Assembly (NCBI GenBank): GCA_033725935.1
Contig: MU867076.1
Location: 496,001 to 560,000, forward strand
Direction of reading: 5' to 3'
DNA length: 64,000 nucleotides
Origin: Cladorrhinum sp. PSN259
Taxonomy: Eukaryota > Ascomycota > Sordariomycetes > Sordariales > Podosporaceae
Below the pieces are notes generated by a model. It was not told the DNA's origin and did no database searches. It saw nothing but the letters and a program-made list of their open reading frames with translations. Position 1 is the first letter of the stretch, and each line of letters starts with the position of its first letter. The position numbers and the translations under genes were made by a program. Positions 23,669 through 33,615 of this stretch are shown here, in pieces.

Positions 23669-25432
23669 ATGTCTTCGGACTCGGAGCAATCTGCGCAGGC
23701 AGTCGCCATGAACGGCTTTGACGAGGATGACCGTAACCCAGCAGATCTCCTTCTTGACGACGACATTCCTGCCACCCCGCAAGAAGATGGTGTTACTAGT
23801 TTACCATCACCACAACCTACCAGCATGCCGCCGACAGAAGCGCCTAACTCGCCGATAGATACCTCTGTTTCATTTAGATCCGAGATTGACAATGAAGCGA
23901 CCTCGCAATCATCCCTCGTCCCGCCTTCAATTACCCCACCACCTCCTTCATCACAATTACTCCAACTTCCCGGTGTACCTGTCGCCAATTCATCTGTATA
24001 TAATGGCTCACAACAATCCGGTTTCGTCTCTCCCCCAACGACTTGTCTCCCAGCTGTTCGAAGAGAAGAGAACGACGTCGCAGTCGGTTTCCGAACCCCC
24101 ACCCATCAACAAGTCGCCGAAGCTTCGGCTGATGAACTCCGCAATATGCTCAATCACTTGATGGCGGAACACTCTCGTCTCAAGATGGAAGCTGCTCATC
24201 ACAAAATGCAGAATGTTTTACTCAACATGCAAGCTCAGGAGGATGCCAATCGAGCCGCGGTCGAACATGAAATGACCCGGAGGGAAGTGCAAGCATTACA
24301 ACAGGCCGAATGCGCACGACAAGCCCGGCGAGATATCAGCACAGCGACCGAGACAGCGCAAGCCAAGTATCTGCAACTCGAAGCCATGTACAGACAAGTG
24401 GCTGAGGATAATCAGAGACTCAACACCAGACTCAAGGGGGCCAAGAAGGTTATTGAGGCTAGAGAGAACGAGATTGCGACTCTCACGGAACAAGAAGCAG
24501 TCTTGCTTAATCGGATCCGGGAAAACCGCGAGCATTTCCATATTCTATGCAGTCCAGGAGGTATGTTTCACGGTGCCACCACTCCAAAAGCTCAAGCACC
24601 AAGTCCCCAACAGCCTAGGGGAACACCCCGACAGACACCCAAGTCGGCACATAACCACCGAGATCTCCACGGGAATGGACATTTTGCCGCGCTGCTTGAA
24701 GTGGTCAGCCAGGACCATAATAGCGCCCCGTCGACTCCTCGGTCCGGTAATCGCGCTACTCAGAAACACACACGAAATGTGCAGTCAATGTCTTCGCTAC
24801 CTACCACGCCGGTAGGAAAACCAAGAGGATCCCATGGAGTACTCTTGCCTTCGGTCAATCTCGTCCCTCAAACCGAACCACCGCAACGAAATGCTCGATT
24901 TTATCCCGAAACTCCCACGGCGCCGCGGAGCAGAGAAAGACGAAGGAGTCGAGAGAGTACAATCTCGGCCGAGGACAATGAAGAGTTGGCCCGGCAGGCT
25001 GTGCAATCTATTACTGCTTCGTTTGGGTCGAAGAGTGGATCATCACAGTCAAGGGAAAGGGAGGAGCAAGAAGAGATTGCGTTTGAGAGTCAAGCCAGTC
25101 AAGCTGCCACTGAGATGTTACGGCGGGATCCAAGAGAGAGCTTTGAGGTGGCTAGTTCCAAGGGGAATTCGAGGGATGTGACGCCTGCGGCTGCGGACAA
25201 GAGTGCGAAATTGCAGGCCAAGATATTTGGGCCGTTGAATAAGAGTGGGATTCCGCCTGCTTCGAAGCGGAAGTTTGTTGGGGATGGGACTGATGGGTTT
25301 TCGATGAGGGGGCCTGGGAACAACAGCGTAGCGAGTCCGACCAAGAAGTTGAGGGAGGCCGGGGGGTTGAGGGGGGCAGATCAAGGCGGTTCTCGTGTTG
25401 GGCTGGGGATACAGTACAGCCAGGAGATTTGA
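23669..25432 (+). CDS. Coiled-coil protein, conserved in filamentous fungi, function unknown
   Basis: This is a single-exon protein of 587 residues with a strong start context (CACAATG). Residues 1-140 are acidic and Pro/Ser-rich. Residues about 150-295 form a continuous coiled coil (ELRNMLNHLMAEHSRLKMEA, then Gln/Glu/Arg-rich heptads, ending near VLLNRIRENREHFH). Residues 300-450 carry several SP/TP sites (TPKSAHN, SAPSTPRSG, LPTTPVGKPRG), and RSRERRRSRES looks like a basophilic kinase or nuclear signal. Near 443-460 is a helix (EELARQAVQSITASFG). The C-terminus has KKLREAGG. The mix of coiled coil and CDK-type sites suggests a cytoskeletal, septal or spindle-pole scaffold, but that is inference. 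I cannot assign an orthologue. Confidence 0.75.
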   Translation: MSSDSEQSAQAVAMNGFDEDDRNPADLLLDDDIPATPQEDGVTSLPSPQPTSMPPTEAPNSPIDTSVSFRSEIDNEATSQSSLVPPSITPPPPSSQLLQLPGVPVANSSVYNGSQQSGFVSPPTTCLPAVRREENDVAVGFRTPTHQQVAEASADELRNMLNHLMAEHSRLKMEAAHHKMQNVLLNMQAQEDANRAAVEHEMTRREVQALQQAECARQARRDISTATETAQAKYLQLEAMYRQVAEDNQRLNTRLKGAKKVIEARENEIATLTEQEAVLLNRIRENREHFHILCSPGGMFHGATTPKAQAPSPQQPRGTPRQTPKSAHNHRDLHGNGHFAALLEVVSQDHNSAPSTPRSGNRATQKHTRNVQSMSSLPTTPVGKPRGSHGVLLPSVNLVPQTEPPQRNARFYPETPTAPRSRERRRSRESTISAEDNEELARQAVQSITASFGSKSGSSQSREREEQEEIAFESQASQAATEMLRRDPRESFEVASSKGNSRDVTPAAADKSAKLQAKIFGPLNKSGIPPASKRKFVGDGTDGFSMRGPGNNSVASPTKKLREAGGLRGADQGGSRVGLGIQYSQEI

Positions 25433-26162
25433 GGGGTGTTTGTGATCAAAACAAAAGAGGTGTGATCCAACATAAAACATGATACCATTTTGAGCGTTAC
25501 TTTTTTTTTCTGTCTCAAGACAGTTTTGTAAAATGTCGATTGATACAAAACTTTTTGGTCATGGAGTTTGGATATATTATCTTCCAATTGGACATTTAGG
25601 ATAGCGAAATTTTTTTTTTTTCCTCTCTTCTCTTCTCTCAGATTGGATCTTGAGGTCTCTATCTATGCTGGATATTTTGAGGGTTCGGGGGGTTGGTATA
25701 TGATTAAGATACAAAACAACTGTTCCTGGCACTTTCCTGGTTTTTACTGTTGATCTTGTGACTGATGGATGACCCCAGATTTTGGAGCAAGTGTGGTGGG
25801 GTCCCCGCAGTGCCGAATTGCAATGCCGCCCTCCCGGGTCTGGGTTTTGCCGCATAGCCCGAGTGGAAGGCCCAGGAAGTGGGAACCCACTCCGGTTTCG
25901 CGGCCGCGAGTAATCCCGGGGAGGCGGGACTGTTAATAACTTTTGTATTTCTCTTTTTTTTTCAGTCTTATTTTCTCTTTAGTTTCTGTTTTTTGCAGTT
26001 GTTGACGATACCCTTTTCTTCTTTACCCTCTCAACATTCCCCCAGTTTGTGTCGGGAATACTTTAAGTCCCGGCTTTTTTTACTCCCCCTCATACTCAAC
26101 TTCAACTCTCACAACCTCTCTCTCATATCTTTCACTCCCGATATTTCGCCACAGCAGTCAAA
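25433..26162. other. Intergenic, thiolase promoter
   Basis: The trailer of the coiled-coil gene is followed by a CT-rich promoter and leader (25950-26150) directly upstream of the thiolase ATG. No gene is seen. Confidence 0.6.
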
Positions 26163-27422
26163 ATGGTCCTCCCCCGCGGCATAAAACAAGTCCTCGCCAA
26201 GACCCCCCACGACGTCGTCATCCTCTCCTCCCTCCGGACCCCGATATGTCGCTCCTACAAGGGCCAGCTCAAGGACGCCTACCCGGAGGAACTCCTCGCC
26301 AACGTTCTGAAGGCAACGCTCGACAACGTCCCCCAGCTCGACAGGAAGCAAATCCAGGACGTCTCGGTCGGCGTGGTGCTCAACGAGCTGGGCGGCTCAA
26401 AAGCGGCCCGGATGGCGCTCAACCACGTCGGGTTCGACACGTCCGCCACTTCCCTGTACACCACCAACCGGGCGTGCGCCTCGAGTCTGCAGGCGATCGT
26501 CAACATCGCCAACCAGATCACCGTGGGACAGATCGACGCCGGCATCGGCGCGGGCATGGAGTCCATGACGAGGAACTACGGCTCCAGGGCCATCCCCACT
26601 GATGTTTGGCCGGCGCTGAAGGAGTCGCAGGTCAAGGACGCGCGGGACTGCGTGATGAGCATGGGGATAACGAGCGAGAACGTGGCGGAGCGGTACGGCG
26701 TCTCGAGGGAAGACCAGGACGCCCTCGCGGTGGAAAGCCACGCCAGGGCCGCCCGGGCGCAGGACGAAGGGTACTTTGAGCGGGAGATCGTGAAAGTGCG
26801 CACGAGGTTTCAGGAAGTGGACAAGGAGGGCGTGAAAGTGGGCGAGGAGAAGGAGATCCTGGTGGAGAGGGATGACGGCGTCAGGAAGGGCGTCGACGCT
26901 GCGAAGCTGGCAAAGTTGAAGCCCGCGTTCAAGAGCGACGGGAAGAGCACGGCGGGTAATTCGAGTCAGGTCAGCGACGGTGCGGCCGCCACGCTGCTCA
27001 TGAGGAGGAGCACCGCCACGGCGCTGGGACTGGGGGACAGGATCCTGGGCAAGTTTGTCGGGGCCAGCGTGGTGGGGTGCAAGCCTGACGAGATGGGGAT
27101 CGGACCTGCGTTGGCCATCCCGAAAATCCTGGGACAGTTGGGCCTGAGCAATGAGGATGTGTCTAGGTGGGAGATTAACGAGGCTTTTGCTAGTCAGGCG
27201 CTTTATTGCATCAGGGAGTTGGGACTCGAGAAGGCTCTGGCGGAGGGCAAGGTTAACCCTGATGGTGGTGCTATTGCTCTTGGACACCCCTTGGGTGCCA
27301 CTGGTGCCAGGATGGTCGCTACGTTGATGCACGGCCTGGAAAGGACTGGTGGGGAGGTTGGTGTTGTTAGCATGTGTATTGGTACTGGTATGGGTATGGC
27401 TGGTGTTTTTGTTAGGGAGTAA
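26163..27422 (+). CDS. 3-ketoacyl-CoA thiolase
   Basis: The enzyme catalyses thiolytic cleavage of 3-ketoacyl-CoA to acetyl-CoA and a shortened acyl-CoA, the last step of beta-oxidation. It is intronless, 419 residues. The nucleophile Cys105 lies in TNRACASSLQ, an Ala-containing variant of the usual NRxCSSG block. The other catalytic motifs are INEAFASQ, GGAIALGHPLGATGAR (His375) and SMCIGTGMG (Cys405). The N-terminus has no clear PTS2 nonapeptide, and the C-terminus (VFVRE) is not a PTS1, so compartment is uncertain. The first kilobase is extremely GC-rich with C/G-ending codons; from about 27165 the codons become T-ending and Gly/Val-rich GGT/GTT types. A 311-codon antisense frame is a by-product of that composition. 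Confidence 0.93.
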   Translation: MVLPRGIKQVLAKTPHDVVILSSLRTPICRSYKGQLKDAYPEELLANVLKATLDNVPQLDRKQIQDVSVGVVLNELGGSKAARMALNHVGFDTSATSLYTTNRACASSLQAIVNIANQITVGQIDAGIGAGMESMTRNYGSRAIPTDVWPALKESQVKDARDCVMSMGITSENVAERYGVSREDQDALAVESHARAARAQDEGYFEREIVKVRTRFQEVDKEGVKVGEEKEILVERDDGVRKGVDAAKLAKLKPAFKSDGKSTAGNSSQVSDGAAATLLMRRSTATALGLGDRILGKFVGASVVGCKPDEMGIGPALAIPKILGQLGLSNEDVSRWEINEAFASQALYCIRELGLEKALAEGKVNPDGGAIALGHPLGATGARMVATLMHGLERTGGEVGVVSMCIGTGMGMAGVFVRE

Positions 27423-28082
27423 GGAAGGGGAAAAAAAAGAAGGGTATCGTGTATGATGTAGTGTCTTTTATCATGATAAGGGATATGGAAAATGGTATTT
27501 TGGCAGTTTCATGTTCATCATCTCCTGTATCTCGTGGTGATCCTCTCGGGGTGTGTTGGATGGTGTCTCTTTGGAGTGGAACGTCACGATCAGTTCGGCG
27601 TCATTGTTGCAGAATTGTACGGACACCTCATTTTGATTGTTCTTGAATGACAATATCTAAAGTTGCAATGGTGATAAGATCCTCCATCCAGCTGCACCAC
27701 TGTTTTCCTTCCACCAACAGCTTACGAAGCTCATCAAACTCAGAATCCAAAATCTTGGAGCTGACCAGATTTCGTTGTTGGGATGCAAAAGATGAGATGA
27801 GATGACTTACTCCAGGGAAGAAGCTCCCACCTCCGAAAACTCAAATTATTTCTGACGCCCAGAAATAGTCCATCGTTCCTTCCCGACGGCAGCTTCAACT
27901 CCAAAGCGTTCATCCCAACCCAGATTCATACCTAGCCGTCAAGGTTCTCGCCTTGGACTTGAAGGAAAAATCTTTTCACTCAAGCCGACATATCACTTCA
28001 AAACACAGCACAGCACAGCACAGCACCATACATGATACATCTCATATTGAAAATACCAAATTACATCCAAGTTAAATAAATT
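27423..28082. other. Intergenic
   Basis: This is trailer sequence of the thiolase and of the minus-strand gene at 28083. A short CAGCA repeat (four units) lies at 28004-28025. I see nothing else. Confidence 0.55.
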
Positions 28083-28349
28083 TCAAACGCCGTAATCAAA
28101 CTCATAATACATTTCAAAAATCCCTAACATCCCTTGCACGGAAAAACAACTTTCCAACAATTGAAAAGCTTCCAAAAACCTAAGAATCGACTCAAGCTTC
28201 GTCATTCCAGTTACACCTGTTCCGCTTCCGCTTCCCTCAGCAGGCTGCCCCCGGGTATCCAAGTAAAGAAGAAACAAAGCCAAGATTGCCGCTCGAACCC
28301 TATCCCAGTAATCACTGTTGTCGTCCCTCCTGTTGTAGTTGAAGGGCAT
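28083..28349 (-). CDS. Candidate 88-residue small protein
   Basis: An ATG at 28349 opens a frame starting MPFNYNRRDDNSDYWDRVRA followed by a hydrophobic segment (AILALFLLYLD). The first 25 codons show strong fungal preference (CCC TTC AAC TAC AAC) and aromatic/acidic composition unlike random sequence. The rest has a second hydrophobic, aromatic region ending in EMYYEFDYGV. An intron inside the Gly/Ser-rich middle (GSGSGTG) is possible, which would change the C-terminus. The same frame is open farther upstream but without similar bias. I cannot name a family. It may be a small membrane protein, or a spurious frame. Confidence 0.35.
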   Translation of the reverse strand: MPFNYNRRDDNSDYWDRVRAAILALFLLYLDTRGQPAEGSGSGTGVTGMTKLESILRFLEAFQLLESCFSVQGMLGIFEMYYEFDYGV

Positions 28350-28814
28350 GACGATGAACTCCCTAATCCCGTACTTTTTTTTGAATTCAATGCAAGATGG
28401 AAACACACCGCCAAGAAGCTGTTGCGACTTGGAATTATTTGATAGACATGAATGTCTTTTAAGTTGATTGCCGAGGCTTTCTCCACCGCTCAAACGAATC
28501 TGAAGCGACGTGGGTATTTGTTATTCTGTTGCGGGTGTGCCAATCTGCATTTCAAGAACGTGGGGGCCGAGATGATGAAAAGGCTTGACTATGCCGGCGT
28601 GATGATATGTGTCGTTCTCCTGGGTGGGTGCAGGCACCGGTGATGCTGGTGGCGGCGGGGTAAGATAGATGTTGGTACAAACTGGCACTCAAATGCCAGA
28701 TCTCACGAGATGCCGAATCTAATCTACACTCGAGAAAAGCGATGGCTGACGCACTAATCGCATCGCCGTATTGTCCGTCTCGTCTAAACTGAGAGACGGC
28801 CACGGTGATGTGAT
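28350..28814. other. Gap between the two candidate microproteins
   Basis: No frame of quality is seen. It would hold the promoter of the 88-residue candidate and the trailer of the Cys-rich candidate, both on the minus strand. Confidence 0.45.
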
Positions 28815-28916
28815 TTAGATGCAATCAGTGCATTGGCTGTGCTGGCAGTGACTGCAGGAGGTGCTGATGACGAGCATGGAACCGCATCGGCAGCAGCGAG
28901 GTTGGTAGGCAGACAT
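28815..28916 (-). CDS. Candidate 33-residue Cys/His zinc-binding microprotein
   Basis: The frame runs from ATG at 28916 to TAA at 28815. It carries PRCCRCG followed after eight residues by SCSHCQHSQCTDCI at the very C-terminus. The spacing is C-x2-C-x9-C-x2-C-x1-H-x3-C-x2-C, counting from the Cys before CRC. This resembles a compact zinc ribbon or treble-clef knuckle that recurs within larger fungal proteins (a C-x2-C pair, then CxxC-x-H-x3-C-x2-C). About two thirds of codons end in C, typical of expressed fungal genes and unlike the flanks. No splice donor is evident before the stop. It could alternatively be the last exon of a larger gene whose upstream exon I cannot find. Its role is unknown. 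Confidence 0.55.
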   Translation of the reverse strand: MSAYQPRCCRCGSMLVISTSCSHCQHSQCTDCI

Positions 28917-31113
28917 GATGGGGGTGGTGGGTGGTGGTGGGGGGTAATTTGTGTTGTGTTATTCAAGTAAGGTGACGTGGTCGTGGTTGTACAGTCCGAG
29001 ACGACGATGCTTGTGATGCTTAAAATATTGCAGTTACAGTTACAAATGGATGCAGGTGGAAAGGTAGAACAAAGAAAGGGGAAAAAAGATTTTGGCGGGG
29101 GGAGCTACGTATCTAAATAGTGAAACTCAAAACGAAATGAGCTGCCACACTTTACAACGGAGGATGCCTTTTCGAGTGGCAAGGTTTGAGAAACAGTTGA
29201 ATGGGGGACGAGGAGGGAGGCTTGGAAACGGTGGCATGACCTTGACGAATGAGAGTTTGAGGATGTGGTCCGGTTTCCGGGGGATGGGCTGTTTAATGTG
29301 ATGGATGTGATGGGCAAGGCGGCTCCTTTGTCTACCATGGTTCGCATCTCACCTATTTTCCGTGTTTTCATCGTGAAGTGCGTGGGATGTTGAGCAAAAA
29401 ATGGTCGTGGGGCATGTCATTGCAAAGGGTCAGGAATGGCATGGATCGAGAGAGATGCAGTGCAGCCCTACCTTGCATTAGTCTGGGGGTCGATCATATT
29501 TCCCCGCTGCTAATCATCCCACCGGGATTGGTTGCATCTGATGGGCTTTCCAATGAGAGCAAGCTGTGAGCTTTCAAGATTTGGTAAAGTTTCGATTCCG
29601 TGGGGGCAGTTTGGGTGTGTGAGTGGTGCGGTATGCTCCGGTTCAGGACCCCGCAACCCACCCGACAAACTGGGTTGACGTTGAGGGTCTGTGTGGTGGG
29701 GGGCTCAGTCCGGGGTATTTGGGGGTCTGACGGCACGACGGGAAATCTCAAAGGGTCCTCAGACAAAGAAAGACATTACGTGTCATTCTTTTCCTTAAAC
29801 AACACCATGATGACAGCTGTGTGAGTCTCACCGAGAAGGGCCCGTTGTCAGCATTCCAAGGCTTTGTGTGGTGTAAACCGATTTCGTCACTGTGAGACAC
29901 TTTATATATGCTAGAGACGTCGATCCGCCAGTAGCCGAGTGGAGGTGATGAGAGCTGGGCAAATAACGGCGGCTGGAAAGGAGAAAGGCTGCCCTGCTGT
30001 GCCTGCTGCCTTTCACATGGAAAGTCAGCATCTTGGTACCTGCCTGGAATCTGGTTTGCCTTGAGCCGCTGTACAAGAAAAACCATGAGGTAGATGGACG
30101 ACGGGAACCCATTCATTTTATACGCCAAACTGAACAGACTGAATGGGAAGACTTGTGCCCTTTCGTGCGTGGTTACTTCGGGTGCAAGTCCAAGCCGGCG
30201 GCAGCCCACCACTTGGCGGTTTCAGCACGGGACACCGAACTGGTTCATCTCCACTTCCCCACACAGAGAACACAAGCGCGCAAGTTCGCATCGATGCCAA
30301 GACCATGAAATCCACAAAAAAAATCAATTCTTCCCAATTTTGACGGCAAGGCTTTCTTTTTGGCTTTTCCACCTCTTCAAAATGCATAGAAGCATAAACA
30401 GCGGTTAACAAACGACGGCTCCGGGAATGCGGCATTCCAGCCAATTGTTCGATTTCCAGAAGGTTATCCCAAGAGGCCGGTCGTTTGTTCCGGCTCCCTC
30501 CGTTGTGGCGGGTTCAGTGTTCGGCTAGCGCTTCCTTCGCAGAGGCTTAGAAAGTGGCCTCAACCCGTCATCCCCAGCGAACCAAGGGTTAAAACTCGGC
30601 CGAGCATCTCCTTTTTTATCCACACAGGTATTGCCTCTCGGTGTCCTTTACAGCACGACGGCTGAGAAATGGCATCGGAGGAAGGAGATTGGTGGTTTGT
30701 TGTGGTTCCGTCTCAGCGGTAACGAGTGGTTTGTAAGATGGGTCCAAGAACCGAGGCATTCATGGAGGCAGACTCAGCCTGCCAGGGTATGGGACGACAG
30801 CTTGTCCTCGGGACTGCCTATTTCGATAGAGCAAATATAAACAGAAAAAATCAACAGATCTCCAATGCCACGTCGATCTCGGTTTTTTAATTGTCACACC
30901 ATATCAGTGATTATACCTTCTCTTACTCTTGGGCTCTTGGTGGTGTCTCATCCGGATCCTGTCAGCCCCATCGTCAGCCTGCCCCTGGCCGACTTCTCAG
31001 ACCGTCGGTCAAGGCATACACATTTACGCATCTTGTGCCCGAAAACATAAGGCATTGCTCTCCCCAATTCCGGTCGTATTTGGCATTTCTCATCAACAAT
31101 ATTTAAGACTACG
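28917..31113. other. Long intergenic region
   Basis: About 2.2 kb without a gene I can support. It contains the promoter of the minus-strand Cys-rich candidate at the left and the promoter of the vWA-Vint gene at the right (a TATTTAAG box near 31100 lies close to its ATG). Open frames here are short and overlap on both strands. Confidence 0.55.
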
Positions 31114-33615
31114 ATGGCTGGGTTTACAAGTTTATTATGTTTGGGGGGGAAGAGAAGCAATAACAATGACAGCGACGACAACAAAAATAATAACAGCGAG
31201 AACAACGAAAACGATGATTACGGAAACGAGAAAGCTCTTCCTATCAGACTCAAGAAAGAACAGCCAGCGGGCCTGGCTGCCCATGTCCCAGTTGTCCAAA
31301 TTCACCCTTTGGAGTCTGAGGATGGCCTAATCATCAAGATACAAACTCCGAGGGAACCCGAAGATCCAAACCTGGACCATTGCCCCTGCGATATCGTATT
31401 ATCCATCGATGTCTCTGGTAGCATGGGAACAGATGCACCAGTGCCAAGGAAGCCTGGTGAGGTGGAGGAGAATTATGGACTCTCAGTCCTGGACCTCGTC
31501 AAACACGCAGCAAAAACCATTCTTGAAACTCTGGACGATGGAGACAGGCTGGGAATCGTCACTTTTTCCAGCACCACCAAAGTCCTCCAGCCTCTCACAC
31601 CCGTCACGAAAGAAAACAAACAAGAAATTCTATCCAAAATCGACGAAATGAAGCCAACGGGAATGACAAACCTCTGGTACGGCATCCTCGACGGACTGAA
31701 ACTATTCAATGACCCCGAAAAGGGTTCCGATGGACGAGTGCCGGCTCTTTTGGTTCTCACAGACGGTATCCCAAACCACATGTGTCCATCCCAGGGATAC
31801 GTCCCCAAGTTACAGTCCAAAGGTGAACTTCCGGCAACAATCCATACCTTTGGCTTCGGAAACAACCTGAACTCGGGTCTCCTGAAATCAATTTCAGAAA
31901 TTGGTGGCGGCGGTTATTCATTCATCCCGGATGCGGGCATGATCGGTACCGTCTTCGTTCATGCCGTCGCAAACCTCCAGTCAACGTTTGCCGACAAGGC
32001 CACTCTCAGACTTACTTACCCATCCTACCTCGGGCTTGCAGAAACAACAGGCGAGGCAGTTGAAAAACAACCACCCGTCACCCTGGCAGGCGACGTACCC
32101 AACAGCGTGACACAGCTCACCATCTCTCTTTCGACCCTCCAGTACGGCCAAAGCCGGGACATCTTCCTCCGTTACTCTTGCCCTCTAAACTCAATCCTCT
32201 CGGTCAAAGCAGAGAAATCAGTCTCACCAGTAATAATAACCGCAGTCTTGACGTATCATCACTTCACACCGCAAGCTCACCAATCCTTAACTCATCAATC
32301 TTTGTTATCCGCTCCCAGTCCTTCATTTTCATCTCTATCACCTGACGAAATAGCCTACCACATCTCCCGCTCACGTCTCACATCTTTTCTCTCGGGATTC
32401 TACCCTCTGAGCCAGCCGACGAAAGAGCATACTCCGCTTCAACACCTGCCCACGAACCTTTTGACATCGCTCTTGCCTTCCCTACTCACGACACTACCTG
32501 CTTTTGAGTATCCGGAATCAGAGAAATGCCAGTCCTTACTTGCCGATCTCTGCGGTTTGGCCCATGTTTCTGGGCACCTCTCCACCTCCGAATCAACGAC
32601 ACATCACGACTTTGAGCCTGATGTTAAATATCGCTTCTCACCCGCCGAAAACTGGTCCGGACAAATCAGTCTGGCCCTCCAGCCGCGCTACTTCCACAAG
32701 TGGGGAAAACACTACCTCCCTTCCCTCGCGAACGCGTACGCGCGCCAGCAGTGCAACAGCTTCAAGGACCACGGACCGTTGCTGTTCGGCGCGGGCAGCC
32801 CCCTGTTTATTAAATGCCGGAATAAGCTCGACCAGGCATTCGATAGCTTGCCTGCTCCCGTGCCTAGCTGTCTTAGAGCAGGCGGACGTTATGCGAGGTA
32901 CGGATGCGGGAGGTTAGAAGGCGCACCCGGTGTTGGGAGCGTGTCGATGGGACGGTACAACGACCGGTCGGGAAGTTGCTTTGCGGGCATGACAAAGGTG
33001 AGGCTTGCGAACGGACGGGAGGTTAGAGTGGGGAAGTTGAGAGCGGGGATGGAGGTTTTGACGCCCGCAGGCCGGAAGAGGGTTGTAGGAGTGGTCAGGA
33101 CCGCCGTGGCGGGGATGAGGATGAGCTTTGTGTCTGCGAATACTACTGCTGTTGCGAAGGGAAACAACTTGAGGAAGGCCAAGGGTTTGTTGGTTACGCC
33201 TTGGCATCCTGTTATGGTGCAAGGACGATGGGTGTTTCCGAAGGATGTGGAAAAGAGGGGGCTGAGGTATACGGGGAATATCTACAGTATTTTGTTGGAG
33301 AGAGGAGGAAACGATGGGATCGATGGTAGTGAGGGGCACGCGGTTCTGGTTGATGGGGTTTGGGGTGTTACTTTGGGACACGGGATTACGAGGAAGAGCG
33401 ATAAAAAGGATGATTTGAGGGCTCATGAGTTCTTTGGGGACTGGAAAAGGGTTTATGGGGCTATGAGGAGGTTGAGGGCCGTGGGCAATGGGGTCGTGGT
33501 TAGCGGCGGTGTTACGAGGGATGGAGCGAGTGGACTGGTTGATGGGTTTGTTAGGGTTGCTGCTGGTGGGAGAGAAAGGGAGAATAAGGTTTTGAGGAAG
33601 AGGAATTTTGTATGA
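31114..33615 (+). CDS. vWA-Vwaint-Vint protein (Hint-type autoprocessing candidate)
   Basis: This is an intronless protein of 833 residues. An Asn/Asp-rich N-terminus (15-37) is followed by a von Willebrand A domain at about 93-285 with a complete MIDAS: DVSGSM (Asp99, Ser101, Ser103), Thr185 in GMTN and Asp217 in LTDG. The middle (about 290-590) fits the Vwaint region. From Cys622 (GSCFAGMTKVRLANG) the sequence is a Vint/Hint domain with the hedgehog/intein-like block LLVTPWHPV, giving the Thr695-x-x-His698 pair, then GHAVLVDGVWGVTLGHGI. In Hint domains the first Cys attacks the preceding peptide bond, so cleavage before Cys622 would release the vWA half. There is no terminal HN-(C/S/T), so it is not a splicing intein. 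Cleavage is inferred. The cellular role is unknown. Confidence 0.88.
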   Translation: MAGFTSLLCLGGKRSNNNDSDDNKNNNSENNENDDYGNEKALPIRLKKEQPAGLAAHVPVVQIHPLESEDGLIIKIQTPREPEDPNLDHCPCDIVLSIDVSGSMGTDAPVPRKPGEVEENYGLSVLDLVKHAAKTILETLDDGDRLGIVTFSSTTKVLQPLTPVTKENKQEILSKIDEMKPTGMTNLWYGILDGLKLFNDPEKGSDGRVPALLVLTDGIPNHMCPSQGYVPKLQSKGELPATIHTFGFGNNLNSGLLKSISEIGGGGYSFIPDAGMIGTVFVHAVANLQSTFADKATLRLTYPSYLGLAETTGEAVEKQPPVTLAGDVPNSVTQLTISLSTLQYGQSRDIFLRYSCPLNSILSVKAEKSVSPVIITAVLTYHHFTPQAHQSLTHQSLLSAPSPSFSSLSPDEIAYHISRSRLTSFLSGFYPLSQPTKEHTPLQHLPTNLLTSLLPSLLTTLPAFEYPESEKCQSLLADLCGLAHVSGHLSTSESTTHHDFEPDVKYRFSPAENWSGQISLALQPRYFHKWGKHYLPSLANAYARQQCNSFKDHGPLLFGAGSPLFIKCRNKLDQAFDSLPAPVPSCLRAGGRYARYGCGRLEGAPGVGSVSMGRYNDRSGSCFAGMTKVRLANGREVRVGKLRAGMEVLTPAGRKRVVGVVRTAVAGMRMSFVSANTTAVAKGNNLRKAKGLLVTPWHPVMVQGRWVFPKDVEKRGLRYTGNIYSILLERGGNDGIDGSEGHAVLVDGVWGVTLGHGITRKSDKKDDLRAHEFFGDWKRVYGAMRRLRAVGNGVVVSGGVTRDGASGLVDGFVRVAAGGRERENKVLRKRNFV

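Noticed and set aside
26397..27332. 311-codon antisense frame inside the thiolase gene
   Set aside because: It mirrors the extreme GC and codon bias of the sense gene; the sense strand encodes an intact thiolase.
31114..33615. Intein insertion in the vWA protein
   Set aside because: The Hint domain is at the C-terminal side without a downstream extein or terminal His-Asn, so it fits the Vint family and not a splicing intein.
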